From positions 1 to 39,191 of the forward strand of contig NZ_JALKIG010000019.1 in NCBI RefSeq assembly GCF_023051165.1: a stretch of 39,191 nucleotides of DNA, in the 5' to 3' direction. Source of the stretch: Veillonella sp. KGMB01456 (GTDB taxonomy: Bacteria > Bacillota > Negativicutes > Veillonellales > Veillonellaceae). Position numbers and translations under genes: made by a program. Below the pieces are notes generated by a model. It was not told the DNA's origin and did not search any database. It saw nothing but the letters and a program-made list of their open reading frames with translations. Positions 18,067 to 26,739 of this stretch are shown here, piece after piece (position 1 is the stretch's first letter; the number at the start of each line of letters is the position of its first letter).

Positions 18067-18095
18067 ATTTTACCTGTCTCAAGTTAGCCTGTCAA
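18067..18095 (-). promoter_or_regulatory. Promoter of the pyr operon
   Basis: On the minus strand TTGACA (18095-18090) and TAAAAT (18072-18067) are 17 bases apart. The leader from about 18060 to 17860 (roughly 200 nt) contains the PyrR loop and the attenuator. The -35 box lies only about 20 bases from the stop of the receptor gene upstream. Confidence 0.85.
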
Positions 18096-18115
18096 GGTTA
18101 GTATTATGAAGTTAA

Positions 18116-20188
18116 TTAGAACTTAATTTCCGCCCCTACGCGCCATACGCGGCCGTACATGTTGAGGTCTTCCACATCTTTATCAAGGATGTTATTTACT
18201 GCTACAAAGGCCGAGAAGTTTTCATTAAAGTTACGCGTTACCGCTGCGTTCAATGTATTGAAGGAATAGAGATCGTAACTGGTGCTGCTGCGACCGCTCG
18301 CATTGTACGCATAGTCATGAGTGAAGCTATTCCAAAGGACTGCATTGTAGCCGGTCTTCTTGTGATCATCGTATACGAGTTGTACCGTCGTAATCGATTT
18401 GGCACGATTCAACAAACGAGTATCGGTAGTTTTATCTTTCGCATCGATGTAGTTGTAGGTGCCTTTTAAGGTCAAACGGTCGCTCAATTTATGGCCCACC
18501 GTTAATTCTACACCGTTAATCTGCGCTTTATTTACGTTTACATATTGCGCATGGTACACGCCGGTAGCCGCATCACGCCACTGATTGTAGTTTATTAAGT
18601 TGGATACCTTATTGTTGTAGTACGTAATTTTGCCGAAGGAATTACCCCGTTCGCCTTCCAAGGAGAAGTCGAAGTTCGTGGATTTTTCCGGTTGCAAGTC
18701 CGGGTTCCCCACTACGTTTACCATGATTGGGCCCGGACTGTGCCACATATCCATGTAGAGTTCGGACACGGTCGGCGCTTTATAACCTTTACCGTAGTTA
18801 GCTTTGAAACGGAGATTGTCCTTAATACTGTAATTTAAGCCGATATGCGGCGACACATTGGAGCCGAAGGAGCTGTTGTGCTCATAGCGAACCGATGGCT
18901 GGAGCATGAGTTTATCCGTTACCTGCCAAGTATCTTCTACAAAGCCGGAGTAGGAGTTAACCGTATGGGCTTCCTGCGTTTTCACACCGTTCGAATCGGA
19001 TTGGCCGCCCAAACGGGTGCCCGCATAGTACACCTTGCGATATTCACCGCCGAAGGTCAATGTATGTTGGTCGTTGAGGAACATGGTGTTCTGTGCATCC
19101 GTTACCCATGTGTAGTATTTCGCACGGTCATAGTCGGAGCTCGGATACATACGCTCCATCATGGTCTGTGCCACTTTGCTGAAACGGCCCAAGAAGGAGA
19201 AGTCCACATTATTGCTCATGTCATAATCTTTTTTCAACTGATTATAGTACGTGCGCACTTGGTATTCGTTTTTGGCAGTCGCCCCGGTATAGGTAGCACT
19301 CACACCGTAGCCCGTATTGTTGTAATGCTCCACCTTGTCTTTTTGCTGATCATAGGTCATGCCACGGCTGATGCCCTGTACATCGGCGAGCTCGGTGCGA
19401 AGTTTTTCTTTAAAATAATTCGCATCCAAACGAAGTTTATTCTTGTTGGCGTTTTCAAAATCATAGGTAGCGCTGATGTCAAAATTCTGGCGATTGCCGA
19501 ACATGTAGCGATTATAGCCTTCACTGCCCATTTTAGTGGCAGACGCTTCCGTTACGGTCAAAATATTCTGCGGGCGAACTTTGGTAAATTGAGCGCCGGT
19601 GGTCAAATTCCAACGCCCCTGTTTGCCGGAATCATAGCGATAGTAATTGTTCTGCTGTCTGGTACCCGTATTAACACCGACTGTTACGCCTTCTTTGTCC
19701 GGAATCTTCGTAATGATGTTAATAACACCACCCATAGCATCGGAACCGTACAGGGAGCTCGTAGCACCGCGTACAATTTCCACCCGTTCCACCGTGTCAA
19801 GACTCATACGACCGAGCGTATACACGTTCGCCGTGCTGTCCGTATCTTCACCGGCAATACGCTTACCGTCTACCAAAATAAGGGTATGTTTCGTATCCAT
19901 GCCGCGGAGCATGACCTGATTGCCCGTCATAGCCGATTCGGCAAGGCTCACATTGTCAGCCAACTGCAAGGCCGATACTAAGTCGGTAGCGCCCATGCGT
20001 TTCATATCTTCCGCCGTAACTACTTCTACCGCCTGCGGCGCCGCTTTAATAGTTTCTGCTGTTTTAGACGCGGTAACCACAATCGTATCTGTTTCTAAAT
20101 CAGCGGCCTGCACACCATATACCGGTGCCAACAACACTGCTAAGGTCATAGCACGCAACACAAGTTCTTTGAATTTTACTCTTTTCAT
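18116..20188 (-). CDS. TonB-dependent outer-membrane receptor, probably for heme
   Basis: The 690 residues start with a signal peptide (cut probably after GVQA, residue 28) and a TonB box DTIVVTA. A plug domain follows (QVMLRGMDTKHTLILVDGKR, VERVEIVRGATSSLYGSDAMGGVINIIT), then a 22-strand-type barrel ending in W-R-V-G-A-E-I-K-F with the terminal Phe needed for membrane insertion. It resembles the CirA/HmuR class. TonB, ExbBD, the ABC importer and a HutW-like enzyme lie in the same region, which points to heme, but another iron chelate is possible. It lies 128 bases after the structured element at 20316-20442. No terminator separates it from the pyr promoter. Confidence 0.88.
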   Translation of the reverse strand: MKRVKFKELVLRAMTLAVLLAPVYGVQAADLETDTIVVTASKTAETIKAAPQAVEVVTAEDMKRMGATDLVSALQLADNVSLAESAMTGNQVMLRGMDTKHTLILVDGKRIAGEDTDSTANVYTLGRMSLDTVERVEIVRGATSSLYGSDAMGGVINIITKIPDKEGVTVGVNTGTRQQNNYYRYDSGKQGRWNLTTGAQFTKVRPQNILTVTEASATKMGSEGYNRYMFGNRQNFDISATYDFENANKNKLRLDANYFKEKLRTELADVQGISRGMTYDQQKDKVEHYNNTGYGVSATYTGATAKNEYQVRTYYNQLKKDYDMSNNVDFSFLGRFSKVAQTMMERMYPSSDYDRAKYYTWVTDAQNTMFLNDQHTLTFGGEYRKVYYAGTRLGGQSDSNGVKTQEAHTVNSYSGFVEDTWQVTDKLMLQPSVRYEHNSSFGSNVSPHIGLNYSIKDNLRFKANYGKGYKAPTVSELYMDMWHSPGPIMVNVVGNPDLQPEKSTNFDFSLEGERGNSFGKITYYNNKVSNLINYNQWRDAATGVYHAQYVNVNKAQINGVELTVGHKLSDRLTLKGTYNYIDAKDKTTDTRLLNRAKSITTVQLVYDDHKKTGYNAVLWNSFTHDYAYNASGRSSTSYDLYSFNTLNAAVTRNFNENFSAFVAVNNILDKDVEDLNMYGRVWRVGAEIKF

Positions 20189-20315
20189 CTCTAAACACCT
20201 CTACACAACACAAAATAAAAACACAAATCAACACATTTCACAATTGCACATTACAAATCCCTAATTATATATAGAACTTACCGGTATATTTTTTAAAAAT
20301 CTATGTATAAAAAAT

Positions 20316-20442
20316 GACATAATAAAAGGACCTGTCTGCACCATAATGACTATAGCGGCAAAGCCCCGGTCGCCACGGAAGCTTCGGGGTCTTTAATCCG
20401 TCTATCACATATGTGTTTAGCTAGGTCCTTACCTATTATGTC
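20316..20442 (-). ncRNA. 127-nt structured element between flavodoxin and receptor genes
   Basis: The ends are complementary. Minus-strand GACATAATA plus AAGGACCT (20442-20423) pairs with AGGTCCTT plus TATTATGTC-type sequence (20333-20316), about 17 bp with a 3-nt/1-nt internal loop. Inside, AAAG(A)CCCCG pairs with CGGGGCTTT, CTATA pairs with TATGG, and CACATATGTG is a small palindrome. The result looks like a multibranched RNA before the receptor gene. There is no U-tract terminator and no match to a riboswitch I know; a miniature mobile element is the alternative. The rest of the gap (20189-20315) is AT-rich with no further feature seen. Confidence 0.5.
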
Positions 20443-20469
20443 AATTTATTACACTCAATATGTATTGTA

Positions 20470-20985
20470 TTAGCCTAATTTGGCCAAAACGTCTTTAGCA
20501 AATGCGGCTGCATTGGCCAAGTCATTAGCATCCGGATGAGATGCCGCCTGTTTATGGCGTTCTTCACGTTCCGGATTGCGTCCGTGCGGATGACCGTCCG
20601 GGAAGATTTTAAACATCATTTCGATGACTTTCGGATCTACTTTGCCTTGGCACATGAAAGTCCCGATTGGCTCCTGACCTTTTGGCAAAAGACCGGTAGC
20701 GGCTACCATGGTTTCTTTCGCATGGGGCATCATCGGCGGTACACCTAACGTAGCAAAGAGAGCTACTTTTTCATTATCGATGCGTTTTAAAACAGCCTGC
20801 GCCGCTTTATCTGCATTGCCTTGGTCGGCCCAGAAGCCCATGAAAACCAAGTCGTATTGGCTCAAATCAGCCGGTGCTTCGTTTACCGGCACACAAGGCG
20901 TACCTTCCGGTAACACACCTACGATTGCTTCCGCTACTTGTTTCGTGTTCCCTGTACGGGACGAGTAAATAACAATGCTGTTCAT
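20470..20985 (-). CDS. Flavodoxin family protein
   Basis: The 171-residue protein has the FMN-phosphate loop SSRTGNTKQVAEAI at the N-terminus and a flavodoxin-type fold pattern (YDLVFMGFWADQGNAD, VALFATLGVPP). It would carry electrons on FMN in the cytoplasm. The C-terminal part, HPHGRNPEREERHKQAASHP, is rich in His and charged residues. It lies in the heme region, and flavodoxin is the known reductant for ChuW-type anaerobic heme opening, so that role is inferred. A bilirubin-reductase-type flavodoxin partner is another thought, but no such reductase is here. AAAGGAGAT precedes the ATG. Confidence 0.82.
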   Translation of the reverse strand: MNSIVIYSSRTGNTKQVAEAIVGVLPEGTPCVPVNEAPADLSQYDLVFMGFWADQGNADKAAQAVLKRIDNEKVALFATLGVPPMMPHAKETMVAATGLLPKGQEPIGTFMCQGKVDPKVIEMMFKIFPDGHPHGRNPEREERHKQAASHPDANDLANAAAFAKDVLAKLG

Positions 20986-21115
20986 CTATATCTCCTTTCA
21001 ACGTTTCCGTTTTGAAAAATCTAAAGCTACGCTTTTGCTTTCATAGTAAATACCGTCTATCTCTGTAAGCGGTAAATGCCGATGCACTCAATAAAGCGAC
21101 AACGACTCTAATACA

Positions 21116-21907
21116 CTACCGACTTTCATAAGGCACGCATATATTGTGCGTTATGCCATTAATACTAAGTTCGGTAAATACCATCTGCACTTCGTACAAA
21201 TCACTGAGAACCGGTTCTGTGAAAATCTCAGCCACCGGACCGTCCGCCACGATGTTGCCTTTTTTGACGGCAATCAAGCGGTCACTGAAATGAGCCGCAT
21301 GATTCAAATCGTGAAGGACCATGATAACCGTAATCCCCCGCGTACGATGAAGTTTCACGACCAATTTCATGAGCTCCAATTGGTAGCGCACATCGAGGAA
21401 GGTAGTCGGTTCATCCAAGAGCAGAATGTCCGGCTCCTGTGCTACGGCCATGGCGAGCCAAGCACGTTGCCGTTCACCGCCGGATAAATCTTTTAAGGGA
21501 CGATGTTGCAATTCCACGAGGCCCGTTTCTTCCAATGCCGTTTGCACCGCCGCCACGTCTTCCGTAGTGAGCGAACTGAAGGGATTCTGATACGGCAAGC
21601 GACCGCACATGACCAAATCCCGCACCGTCATATCCGCCGGTGCCTGCGCCGATTGCGGCAACATGGAAATAATACGGGCCACCGCTTTCGAATTCATGCT
21701 GTGAATATCTTTACCGTCAAGGTATACGGTACCGCCCAAGGGCTGCAACAAACGGCCCAAAGTTTTTAATACCGTCGACTTACCGGAGCCGTTCGGTCCG
21801 ATAATGGACACGATTTCCGGTTTGTCAAAAACGAGCGAAACGTTTTCACCCACAGCCCGCGTATCGTAACCGATACGGCCGTTTTTCATAACTAATGTTC
21901 TTGTCAT
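21116..21907 (-). CDS. Heme/iron-chelate ABC importer, ATPase
   Basis: This is a 263-residue ABC ATPase of the FecE/HmuV/BtuD group. Walker A is GPNGSGKSTVLKTL, the signature is LSGGERQRAWLAMAVA, Walker B is ILLLDEPTTFLD, and the switch is VLHDLNHA. It powers the permease upstream, whose stop it overlaps by 4 bases (ATGA). Context indicates heme, although siderophore or cobalamin uptake by the same family cannot be excluded. A gap of 130 bases separates it from flavodoxin. Confidence 0.9.
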   Translation of the reverse strand: MTRTLVMKNGRIGYDTRAVGENVSLVFDKPEIVSIIGPNGSGKSTVLKTLGRLLQPLGGTVYLDGKDIHSMNSKAVARIISMLPQSAQAPADMTVRDLVMCGRLPYQNPFSSLTTEDVAAVQTALEETGLVELQHRPLKDLSGGERQRAWLAMAVAQEPDILLLDEPTTFLDVRYQLELMKLVVKLHRTRGITVIMVLHDLNHAAHFSDRLIAVKKGNIVADGPVAEIFTEPVLSDLYEVQMVFTELSINGITHNICVPYESR

Positions 21908-22998
21908 GCGCGGCTCCTCCGTTTCAATAAGTATAAGAAGAACGGTGCACCCAAGAAGGATAAGAAAATACCTACGGGAATTTCAGCGGGGCTGAAAATC
22001 GTGCGGGCAAATGTATCGGCACCAACCAATAGGCCGGCCCCGAATACAGCCGATGCGGGCAATAAGTACTCAAAGTCCGAACCCACAACCAAGCGCATCA
22101 AATGCGGTACAATTAAGCCTACAAAACCGAGTAAGCCTGCCACACTTACGGAAGCGGCCGCTAAAATCGCCGCCAAAAGTACTAAAATGATACGCGTTTT
22201 TTTCAAATTAATGCCCAGTGACAGGGCCACTTCTTCGCCCATTTGCAACGCATTGAGTTTACGGTAGTTCCAAAGGGCCCCTACCAAACCGATAATGCTG
22301 TATGGCAAAACAATCCACACATAGGTCCAACGGGCACCGGCAAAGCCGCCGGCCAACCAGTTAACTACGCCCTGAATTCGATCAGGGAACATAACGGATA
22401 ACGCCGTCGTACCGCCCCCGAAAAAGGCCGCCACGGCCACACCGGCTAAGATAAGTCGCAAGGGATTAATACCGCGGTCCCAAGCCAGGATGAATACAAC
22501 CGCTAAGGCCACCAAAGCACCTACAAAAGCGGCTAACGGCACCCACGCCGTCAAGGCCGGCGCCAAAATCATAACCGCCATGGCCGCCACACCGGCACCG
22601 GCCGTTACGCCGATAATCCCGGGGTCCGCCAACGGATTATGCAATACACCTTGCAAAATACAGCCGGCTAAGGCTAAATTCATGCCTACCAAGGCGGCTG
22701 CAATCACGCGGGGCAAGCGCAAATAATATAGGATACGCTCTGTATCCGCCGTTCCCTGCCCCTGCATTACAGCTAACAGTTCCTGCCAAGTAATAGGCAC
22801 GGCGCCATACATAAAGCCGGTAATAACCACAAATACTAAGAATAGGCCGGCTATAAGATATGTCAGGCGGCGTTTACGTTGCCGCGAATCATGGTACTTT
22901 TGAGTTTGTTTCGAAGTCACCGCCGTTTGCCCGTTTATGGCTCGTTCTTGAGCTTTTATTGGTGTTGATGTGCCGGCCGGCGCGTTACGGTTCGTCAT
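21904..22998 (-). CDS. Heme/iron-chelate ABC importer, permease (FecCD family)
   Basis: The FecCD/BtuC-type permease has about ten membrane segments. Family motifs include YYLRLPRVIAAALVGMNLAL, GCILQGVLHNPLADPGIIG, VNWLAGGF, and GLIVPHLMRLVVG near the C-terminus. An N-terminal cytoplasmic stretch of about 60 polar residues precedes the first membrane segment, which is longer than usual. The frame is open to 23121, but AAAGGAGG lies 6 bases before the ATG at 22998, which fixes the start (364 residues). It overlaps the binding-protein gene by 14 bases. Confidence 0.9.
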   Translation of the reverse strand: MTNRNAPAGTSTPIKAQERAINGQTAVTSKQTQKYHDSRQRKRRLTYLIAGLFLVFVVITGFMYGAVPITWQELLAVMQGQGTADTERILYYLRLPRVIAAALVGMNLALAGCILQGVLHNPLADPGIIGVTAGAGVAAMAVMILAPALTAWVPLAAFVGALVALAVVFILAWDRGINPLRLILAGVAVAAFFGGGTTALSVMFPDRIQGVVNWLAGGFAGARWTYVWIVLPYSIIGLVGALWNYRKLNALQMGEEVALSLGINLKKTRIILVLLAAILAAASVSVAGLLGFVGLIVPHLMRLVVGSDFEYLLPASAVFGAGLLVGADTFARTIFSPAEIPVGIFLSFLGAPFFLYLLKRRSRA

Positions 22999-23953
22999 GT
23001 GCCGCCTCCTTTCCGTATAAATCATCATACATAATGGTGAGCGCCTCACTGATGCGCGTGCCCGGGTTTGCCGCAAACAAGCCACCGGACAAGTAATAAA
23101 TCCGCTGTGTTTTAACAGCACTTACATCAGCCCAGGCCGAGCTCTCAAGCATCTCACGTTTAAATACATTAACGCTGTCCGATTTAGGCGACATACTGAT
23201 AAAAAAGATAACTTCCGGATCGGTTTTCACCACATACTCCATGCTGAGCGGCACATAATCGCCGTCAAGGCCGGTCGCCATATCGGCTATATTATGCCCG
23301 CCCAAGAGTTCTAATAAATTACCGCTGAAGGCTTTACTTGTGGCCATGCTGAAACTGCCGGGGGCGCCGAAAATAATAAGGCTGCGCGGTCCCTTTTGTT
23401 TTTTAGCATCATCAACAAGTTTATTATAATTCGCCATTGCTTTGTCAGCCGTTGCTTTCGCAACATCCGGCTGATTGGTGAGTTCACCGAAAAATGTCAG
23501 CGTCGTCACCACATCGTCATAGGTGTCTAAATCATTAATGTATAACGGAATATCCGCCTGGGCGAGAATATCCCGTAAATTCGTGTTAAACGGTACATTT
23601 ATACCGATAACAAGGTCCGGATGAAGCCCGATAATGGCCTCCACGCTGGGGCTGTGAAGAGTGCCCACGGCGGGCACATCCTTCGTCTTTTCCCTTATTT
23701 CTTTAGAAATATACGACGAAGTAGGCTTACCGACTACAGTGCCGCCAACAGCATAATACATGTCTAAATTGGCGGAGTTCAAAATAACGACGCGCTTCGG
23801 ATATTGCGGAATCACTACTTCGGTGCCGGTTGCATCCGTCACCGTGCGCATCGGTATCTTGGTGTTATCCTCATGAGTCAGGGAAATCCAACTTGTCAAC
23901 GCTACAACGCACAAGACTACGATGGTCACCGGAATCAATACGTATCGTTTCAA
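22985..23953 (-). CDS. Periplasmic binding protein of the heme/iron ABC importer
   Basis: This is a 322-residue BtuF/HmuT-type protein. After an N-terminal hydrophobic segment come VTDATGTEVVIPQYPKRVV, AVGTLHSPSVEAIIGLHPDLVIG and ISEALTIMYDDLYG, the two-lobe fold of the family. There is no lipobox cysteine at the end of the hydrophobic segment, so it is probably secreted free or stays anchored by that segment. It hands substrate from the TonB receptor to the permease. Its start overlaps the stop of the radical SAM gene by 4 bases, placing enzyme and importer in one transcript. Confidence 0.88.
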   Translation of the reverse strand: MKRYVLIPVTIVVLCVVALTSWISLTHEDNTKIPMRTVTDATGTEVVIPQYPKRVVILNSANLDMYYAVGGTVVGKPTSSYISKEIREKTKDVPAVGTLHSPSVEAIIGLHPDLVIGINVPFNTNLRDILAQADIPLYINDLDTYDDVVTTLTFFGELTNQPDVAKATADKAMANYNKLVDDAKKQKGPRSLIIFGAPGSFSMATSKAFSGNLLELLGGHNIADMATGLDGDYVPLSMEYVVKTDPEVIFFISMSPKSDSVNVFKREMLESSAWADVSAVKTQRIYYLSGGLFAANPGTRISEALTIMYDDLYGKEAAHDEP

Positions 23954-25620
23954 CCGGACACCTCATTTCCTTTGGCGCCACGCACCACATGGATGCCCGG
24001 CGGTTGTTCCTTAATCATACTGCCCATGTGACCCTTTATCATCCCTTCCGGTTCGGTCATAGCATGTGCCGATTTCTTAGCAATGCCGGTCGGATGACCC
24101 GGATTTCCCTGTGATACACCGGTCGGATGACCTTTAGGGATTCCCCCCGGATGACCTTTTGGCATGCCACCGGGATGGCCTTTTGGTACGCCACCGGGGT
24201 GGCCGGCCGGTTTACCCGGTGCATTTTGGGCCGCAATGCGTTCGTGGGACATACTCGATTCGCCAGTCAGTAAATACTGCGCCAACTCAATCGTTGTTTG
24301 TGTCAAATTCACATGCCAGAATTCACCGGCCAAAGTTAATTTATACATAATGCCGTTATGTTCAACGAGCCCTCGTTCACGCCACAAATCATAGAGCCAG
24401 GTAAGCTCGGCCAAACGTTCATCGTAAGCCACTAACGGCTTCAAGTCAAAATAACAATGCTCCAGTTGATCAACGATGATATTGGCCACTTCCTGTAATG
24501 GTGATTGCTTCATAAGCACCATGAACGGTTTTTGACCCGCTTCAACCATGTGCTCATAAGCGCCCAACGAACGATGAAGCATCGTCATGTAGCCACCCAC
24601 ATTACCGCCGGCGCCACAGCCGAACGGAAACATGGGATAACCGCGTTTAGCCATGGTGTTATATAAGCTGCGTTCACGGGACGAACGGCTCCAATGAGCG
24701 GCACTGAGGCGACGATAATTATACGAATCAACAAATGCACGCGCTTGGGCAAACATGGCCGCCTGTTCACGAGTTGTCGCCGCCGGCGATACTTTGCCGT
24801 TCTTGATAGCCGTATTCAAATCACTGTTTTCAAACACATTGAGCTGATACAAATCCATCCCGTCGATTGGTGCCGCTTCCAACAGCTCCAAATCTTCCTG
24901 CCATTTTTCAGGCGTCTGATCCGGCAAACCGTAGATTAAGTCGACCACCAAGGCACATTGATTGTACTCTTTTAATTGACGCAGTCGCTCTAAGATGGTC
25001 TCTTGATCATCAAGGCGTCCCAATTGACGACGAATCTTCGTGTGAAAAGACTGTACGCCCAGCGACATGCGATTCACACCGTTGGCAAACCAGGCCTCCA
25101 TTTTCTCCGGCACCACATCATTAATGCGCCCTTCCAAGGTTAATTCGTAATCATTGGCCAGTGGCAAGCATTTTTTAATGGCCTGCAACAAACGAGCCGC
25201 ATTGGTTGCCGATAACGACGTCGGTGTGCCCCCGCCGATAAATACGGTCTGAATTAAGCCGTCTTTTAAGCGACGCTGCGTGGCATCACTTTCTAAATCC
25301 TGAATCAATAAATCTATATAACGGTCCTCAGCAGACTGATTGGCCGCGTTTTGAAAAAATCCGCAGTACAGGCACTTCGTCTGGCAAAACGGAATGTGAA
25401 TATACGCCGATTGCAATTGTCCTTTAACCGGCTCCGTTGCCATGACCTTTTGCCATGTTTGTTGCGCTTCTTCAGGGCTTAAAGGACGACCGTTGAGACC
25501 GGCATGAACGACGCGCTTCGCATCAAAGGCCTCCATCAACGGATTATCCGTAGCCCGCCCCAATTGCATCAATCGCTCTTCGGGGGACATCTTCGCAAAT
25601 AACTCTTCCGGTTTCATCAT
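23950..25620 (-). CDS. hutW: HutW/ChuW-like radical SAM heme-utilisation enzyme with His-rich tail
   Basis: The N-terminal half is HemN-like. IHIPFCQTKCLYCGF holds the radical SAM cysteines 79, 83 and 86 (CxxxCxxC), followed by FIGGGTPTSL, MSLGVQSFH and VVDLIYGLPDQTPEKW. Beyond the core it follows HutW/ChuW, which in E. coli O157 opens heme anaerobically using SAM and flavodoxin. The neighbouring importer and flavodoxin fit this. Oddly, the last 90 residues are a Gly/Pro/His tail with near-identical PKGHPGG units (24073-24204), not expected in the family. The ATG at 25620 is chosen because AAAGGA lies 7 bases upstream; 556 residues. A plain coproporphyrinogen dehydrogenase is less likely. Confidence 0.85.
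   Translation of the reverse strand: MMKPEELFAKMSPEERLMQLGRATDNPLMEAFDAKRVVHAGLNGRPLSPEEAQQTWQKVMATEPVKGQLQSAYIHIPFCQTKCLYCGFFQNAANQSAEDRYIDLLIQDLESDATQRRLKDGLIQTVFIGGGTPTSLSATNAARLLQAIKKCLPLANDYELTLEGRINDVVPEKMEAWFANGVNRMSLGVQSFHTKIRRQLGRLDDQETILERLRQLKEYNQCALVVDLIYGLPDQTPEKWQEDLELLEAAPIDGMDLYQLNVFENSDLNTAIKNGKVSPAATTREQAAMFAQARAFVDSYNYRRLSAAHWSRSSRERSLYNTMAKRGYPMFPFGCGAGGNVGGYMTMLHRSLGAYEHMVEAGQKPFMVLMKQSPLQEVANIIVDQLEHCYFDLKPLVAYDERLAELTWLYDLWRERGLVEHNGIMYKLTLAGEFWHVNLTQTTIELAQYLLTGESSMSHERIAAQNAPGKPAGHPGGVPKGHPGGMPKGHPGGIPKGHPTGVSQGNPGHPTGIAKKSAHAMTEPEGMIKGHMGSMIKEQPPGIHVVRGAKGNEVSG
24073..24204. repeat. 24-bp imperfect tandem repeat coding for GHPGGxPK units
   Basis: Three to four consecutive 24-bp units encode GHPGGVPK, GHPGGMPK, GHPGGIPK and GHPTGVSQ, then degenerate into GNPGHPTG. 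Units differ at several third positions, so they are not a recent identical expansion. They remain prone to slippage in whole 8-residue steps. Confidence 0.85.
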
Positions 25621-25718
25621 ATACAAATCCTTTCCATAACTTTAAGAGGCTATGCCTTCACAGCTCTGCTTGCCCGCTTATGCCGACTCCAATACGTTTT
25701 TCACCGTATGAATTCTAC

Positions 25719-26120
25719 TTATTTATTGGTGGCACCGATGGAGAATTTTTTAATCCCCGCACTGCGCACCAGGTCCATAATAGCTACCACTTGACCGTGA
25801 GCCGAATGAGCATCGGCCTGAAGCACTACGGCCACCGCCGGATTGGCTTCCTGCTTAGTCACCAGTACCTCTTTAGCATCGGTCAAACTGAGCGGCTTCC
25901 CGTCGATTACGATATGACCCGCCGTATCCAAGGTAATAATAACCGGCACATGCTTTTGTTGCACCGCCGCCTGAGCTACCGGGAGTTGCACATCGAGCGA
26001 CTTTTGCGCTACCGTTTGCAAGCTGTTCATCATAAAAAATACGAGTAAAAAGAAAATAATATCAATCATGGGAATAATCATGAACATGGGCTTTTGTTTC
26101 AATCCAAATTGCTTGAACAT
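25719..26120 (-). CDS. exbD: ExbD-type subunit of the TonB energising complex
   Basis: The 133-residue protein has one N-terminal membrane helix, MIIPMIDIIFFLLVFFM, which carries the conserved proton-path aspartate. A periplasmic domain follows (VIITLDTAGHIVIDGKPLSL, VVLQADAHSAHGQVV). ExbD works with ExbB to use the proton gradient to energise TonB. It starts 4 bases after the exbB stop. It is MotA/TolR-related, but TonB in the neighbourhood favours ExbD over TolR. About 98 bases without a gene separate it from hutW. Confidence 0.9.
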   Translation of the reverse strand: MFKQFGLKQKPMFMIIPMIDIIFFLLVFFMMNSLQTVAQKSLDVQLPVAQAAVQQKHVPVIITLDTAGHIVIDGKPLSLTDAKEVLVTKQEANPAVAVVLQADAHSAHGQVVAIMDLVRSAGIKKFSIGATNK

Positions 26121-26124
26121 AGTA

Positions 26125-26739
26125 TCACCATTCCTTTTTCATGGCATTCACCATGGTTAAACACAATTCTTCGGAACGAATCACAAACTGATCCAAGCGA
26201 TGGCTGAAATAGGTATAAATGGCAAAGGCGATAATAGCTACGCAAAGGCCTGTGGCCGTTGCAATCAAGGCTTCCCCGATACCACCCGTAATCGCCGCCG
26301 CACCGCCGCCGTTATCGAGGACACCAAAAGTACCGATCATGCCCGTAACCGTCCCCAACAGGCCCAATAACGGAGCCACCGTAACGATAGCACTTAAATA
26401 ATCCAAATACCGTTTGAAAGACGACGTTTCAAACGTCATTTGCTCCATAAAGGCATTTTTCATACTTTGCTCTGATTCTCGATTACTGCAACCGGCATGC
26501 ACTACGCGACTGATAGACAACGGATACTGCTGACAAAGCTCATCGATTTCACGCCAATTGCCGGCTTTGGCACTGTGATACACGCCATGTGAAAAACCGC
26601 GACCGCCTTTCGTATTCAATCTGAAAAAATACCAGCGCTCTATCCCGATAGCCACGGTTATTAGCGATAATGCCAACAAAGGGTACATAACCAAACCACC
26701 GGTGACAAATAAATTAACGATATAGTTTATACCTTCCAT
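26125..26739 (-). CDS. exbB: ExbB-type subunit of the TonB energising complex
   Basis: This is a 204-residue MotA/TolQ/ExbB proton-channel protein. One N-terminal membrane helix (LVMYPLLALSLITVAIGIER) precedes a cytoplasmic loop. Two C-terminal helices carry the family pattern TVAPLLGLLGTVTGMIGTF and GGIGEALIATATGLCVAI. The ATG at 26739 is chosen because AGGAGG lies 8 bases upstream; the frame is open to 26766. It heads the run exbB-exbD-hutW-importer. The 26740-26993 gap is very AT-rich; a weak promoter-like pair (GTTTAC, 16 bases, TATCAT on the minus strand) lies near 26815-26845, with no clear Fur box. Confidence 0.9.
   Translation of the reverse strand: MEGINYIVNLFVTGGLVMYPLLALSLITVAIGIERWYFFRLNTKGGRGFSHGVYHSAKAGNWREIDELCQQYPLSISRVVHAGCSNRESEQSMKNAFMEQMTFETSSFKRYLDYLSAIVTVAPLLGLLGTVTGMIGTFGVLDNGGGAAAITGGIGEALIATATGLCVAIIAFAIYTYFSHRLDQFVIRSEELCLTMVNAMKKEW

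Noticed and set aside
18845-19981. 378-codon plus-strand open frame opposite the TonB receptor
   Set aside because: It is the antisense shadow of a well-supported receptor gene, has no ribosome binding site, and its translation is His/Ile/Val-rich without any recognisable domain.
20316-20442. Cobalamin riboswitch before a BtuB-like receptor
   Set aside because: No B12 box or other conserved cobalamin-riboswitch core could be found, although CAGACAGGTCC looks superficially similar.
24073-24204. Regularly spaced repeats resembling a small CRISPR array
   Set aside because: The 24-bp units are contiguous without unique spacers and stay in the reading frame of the HutW-like protein.
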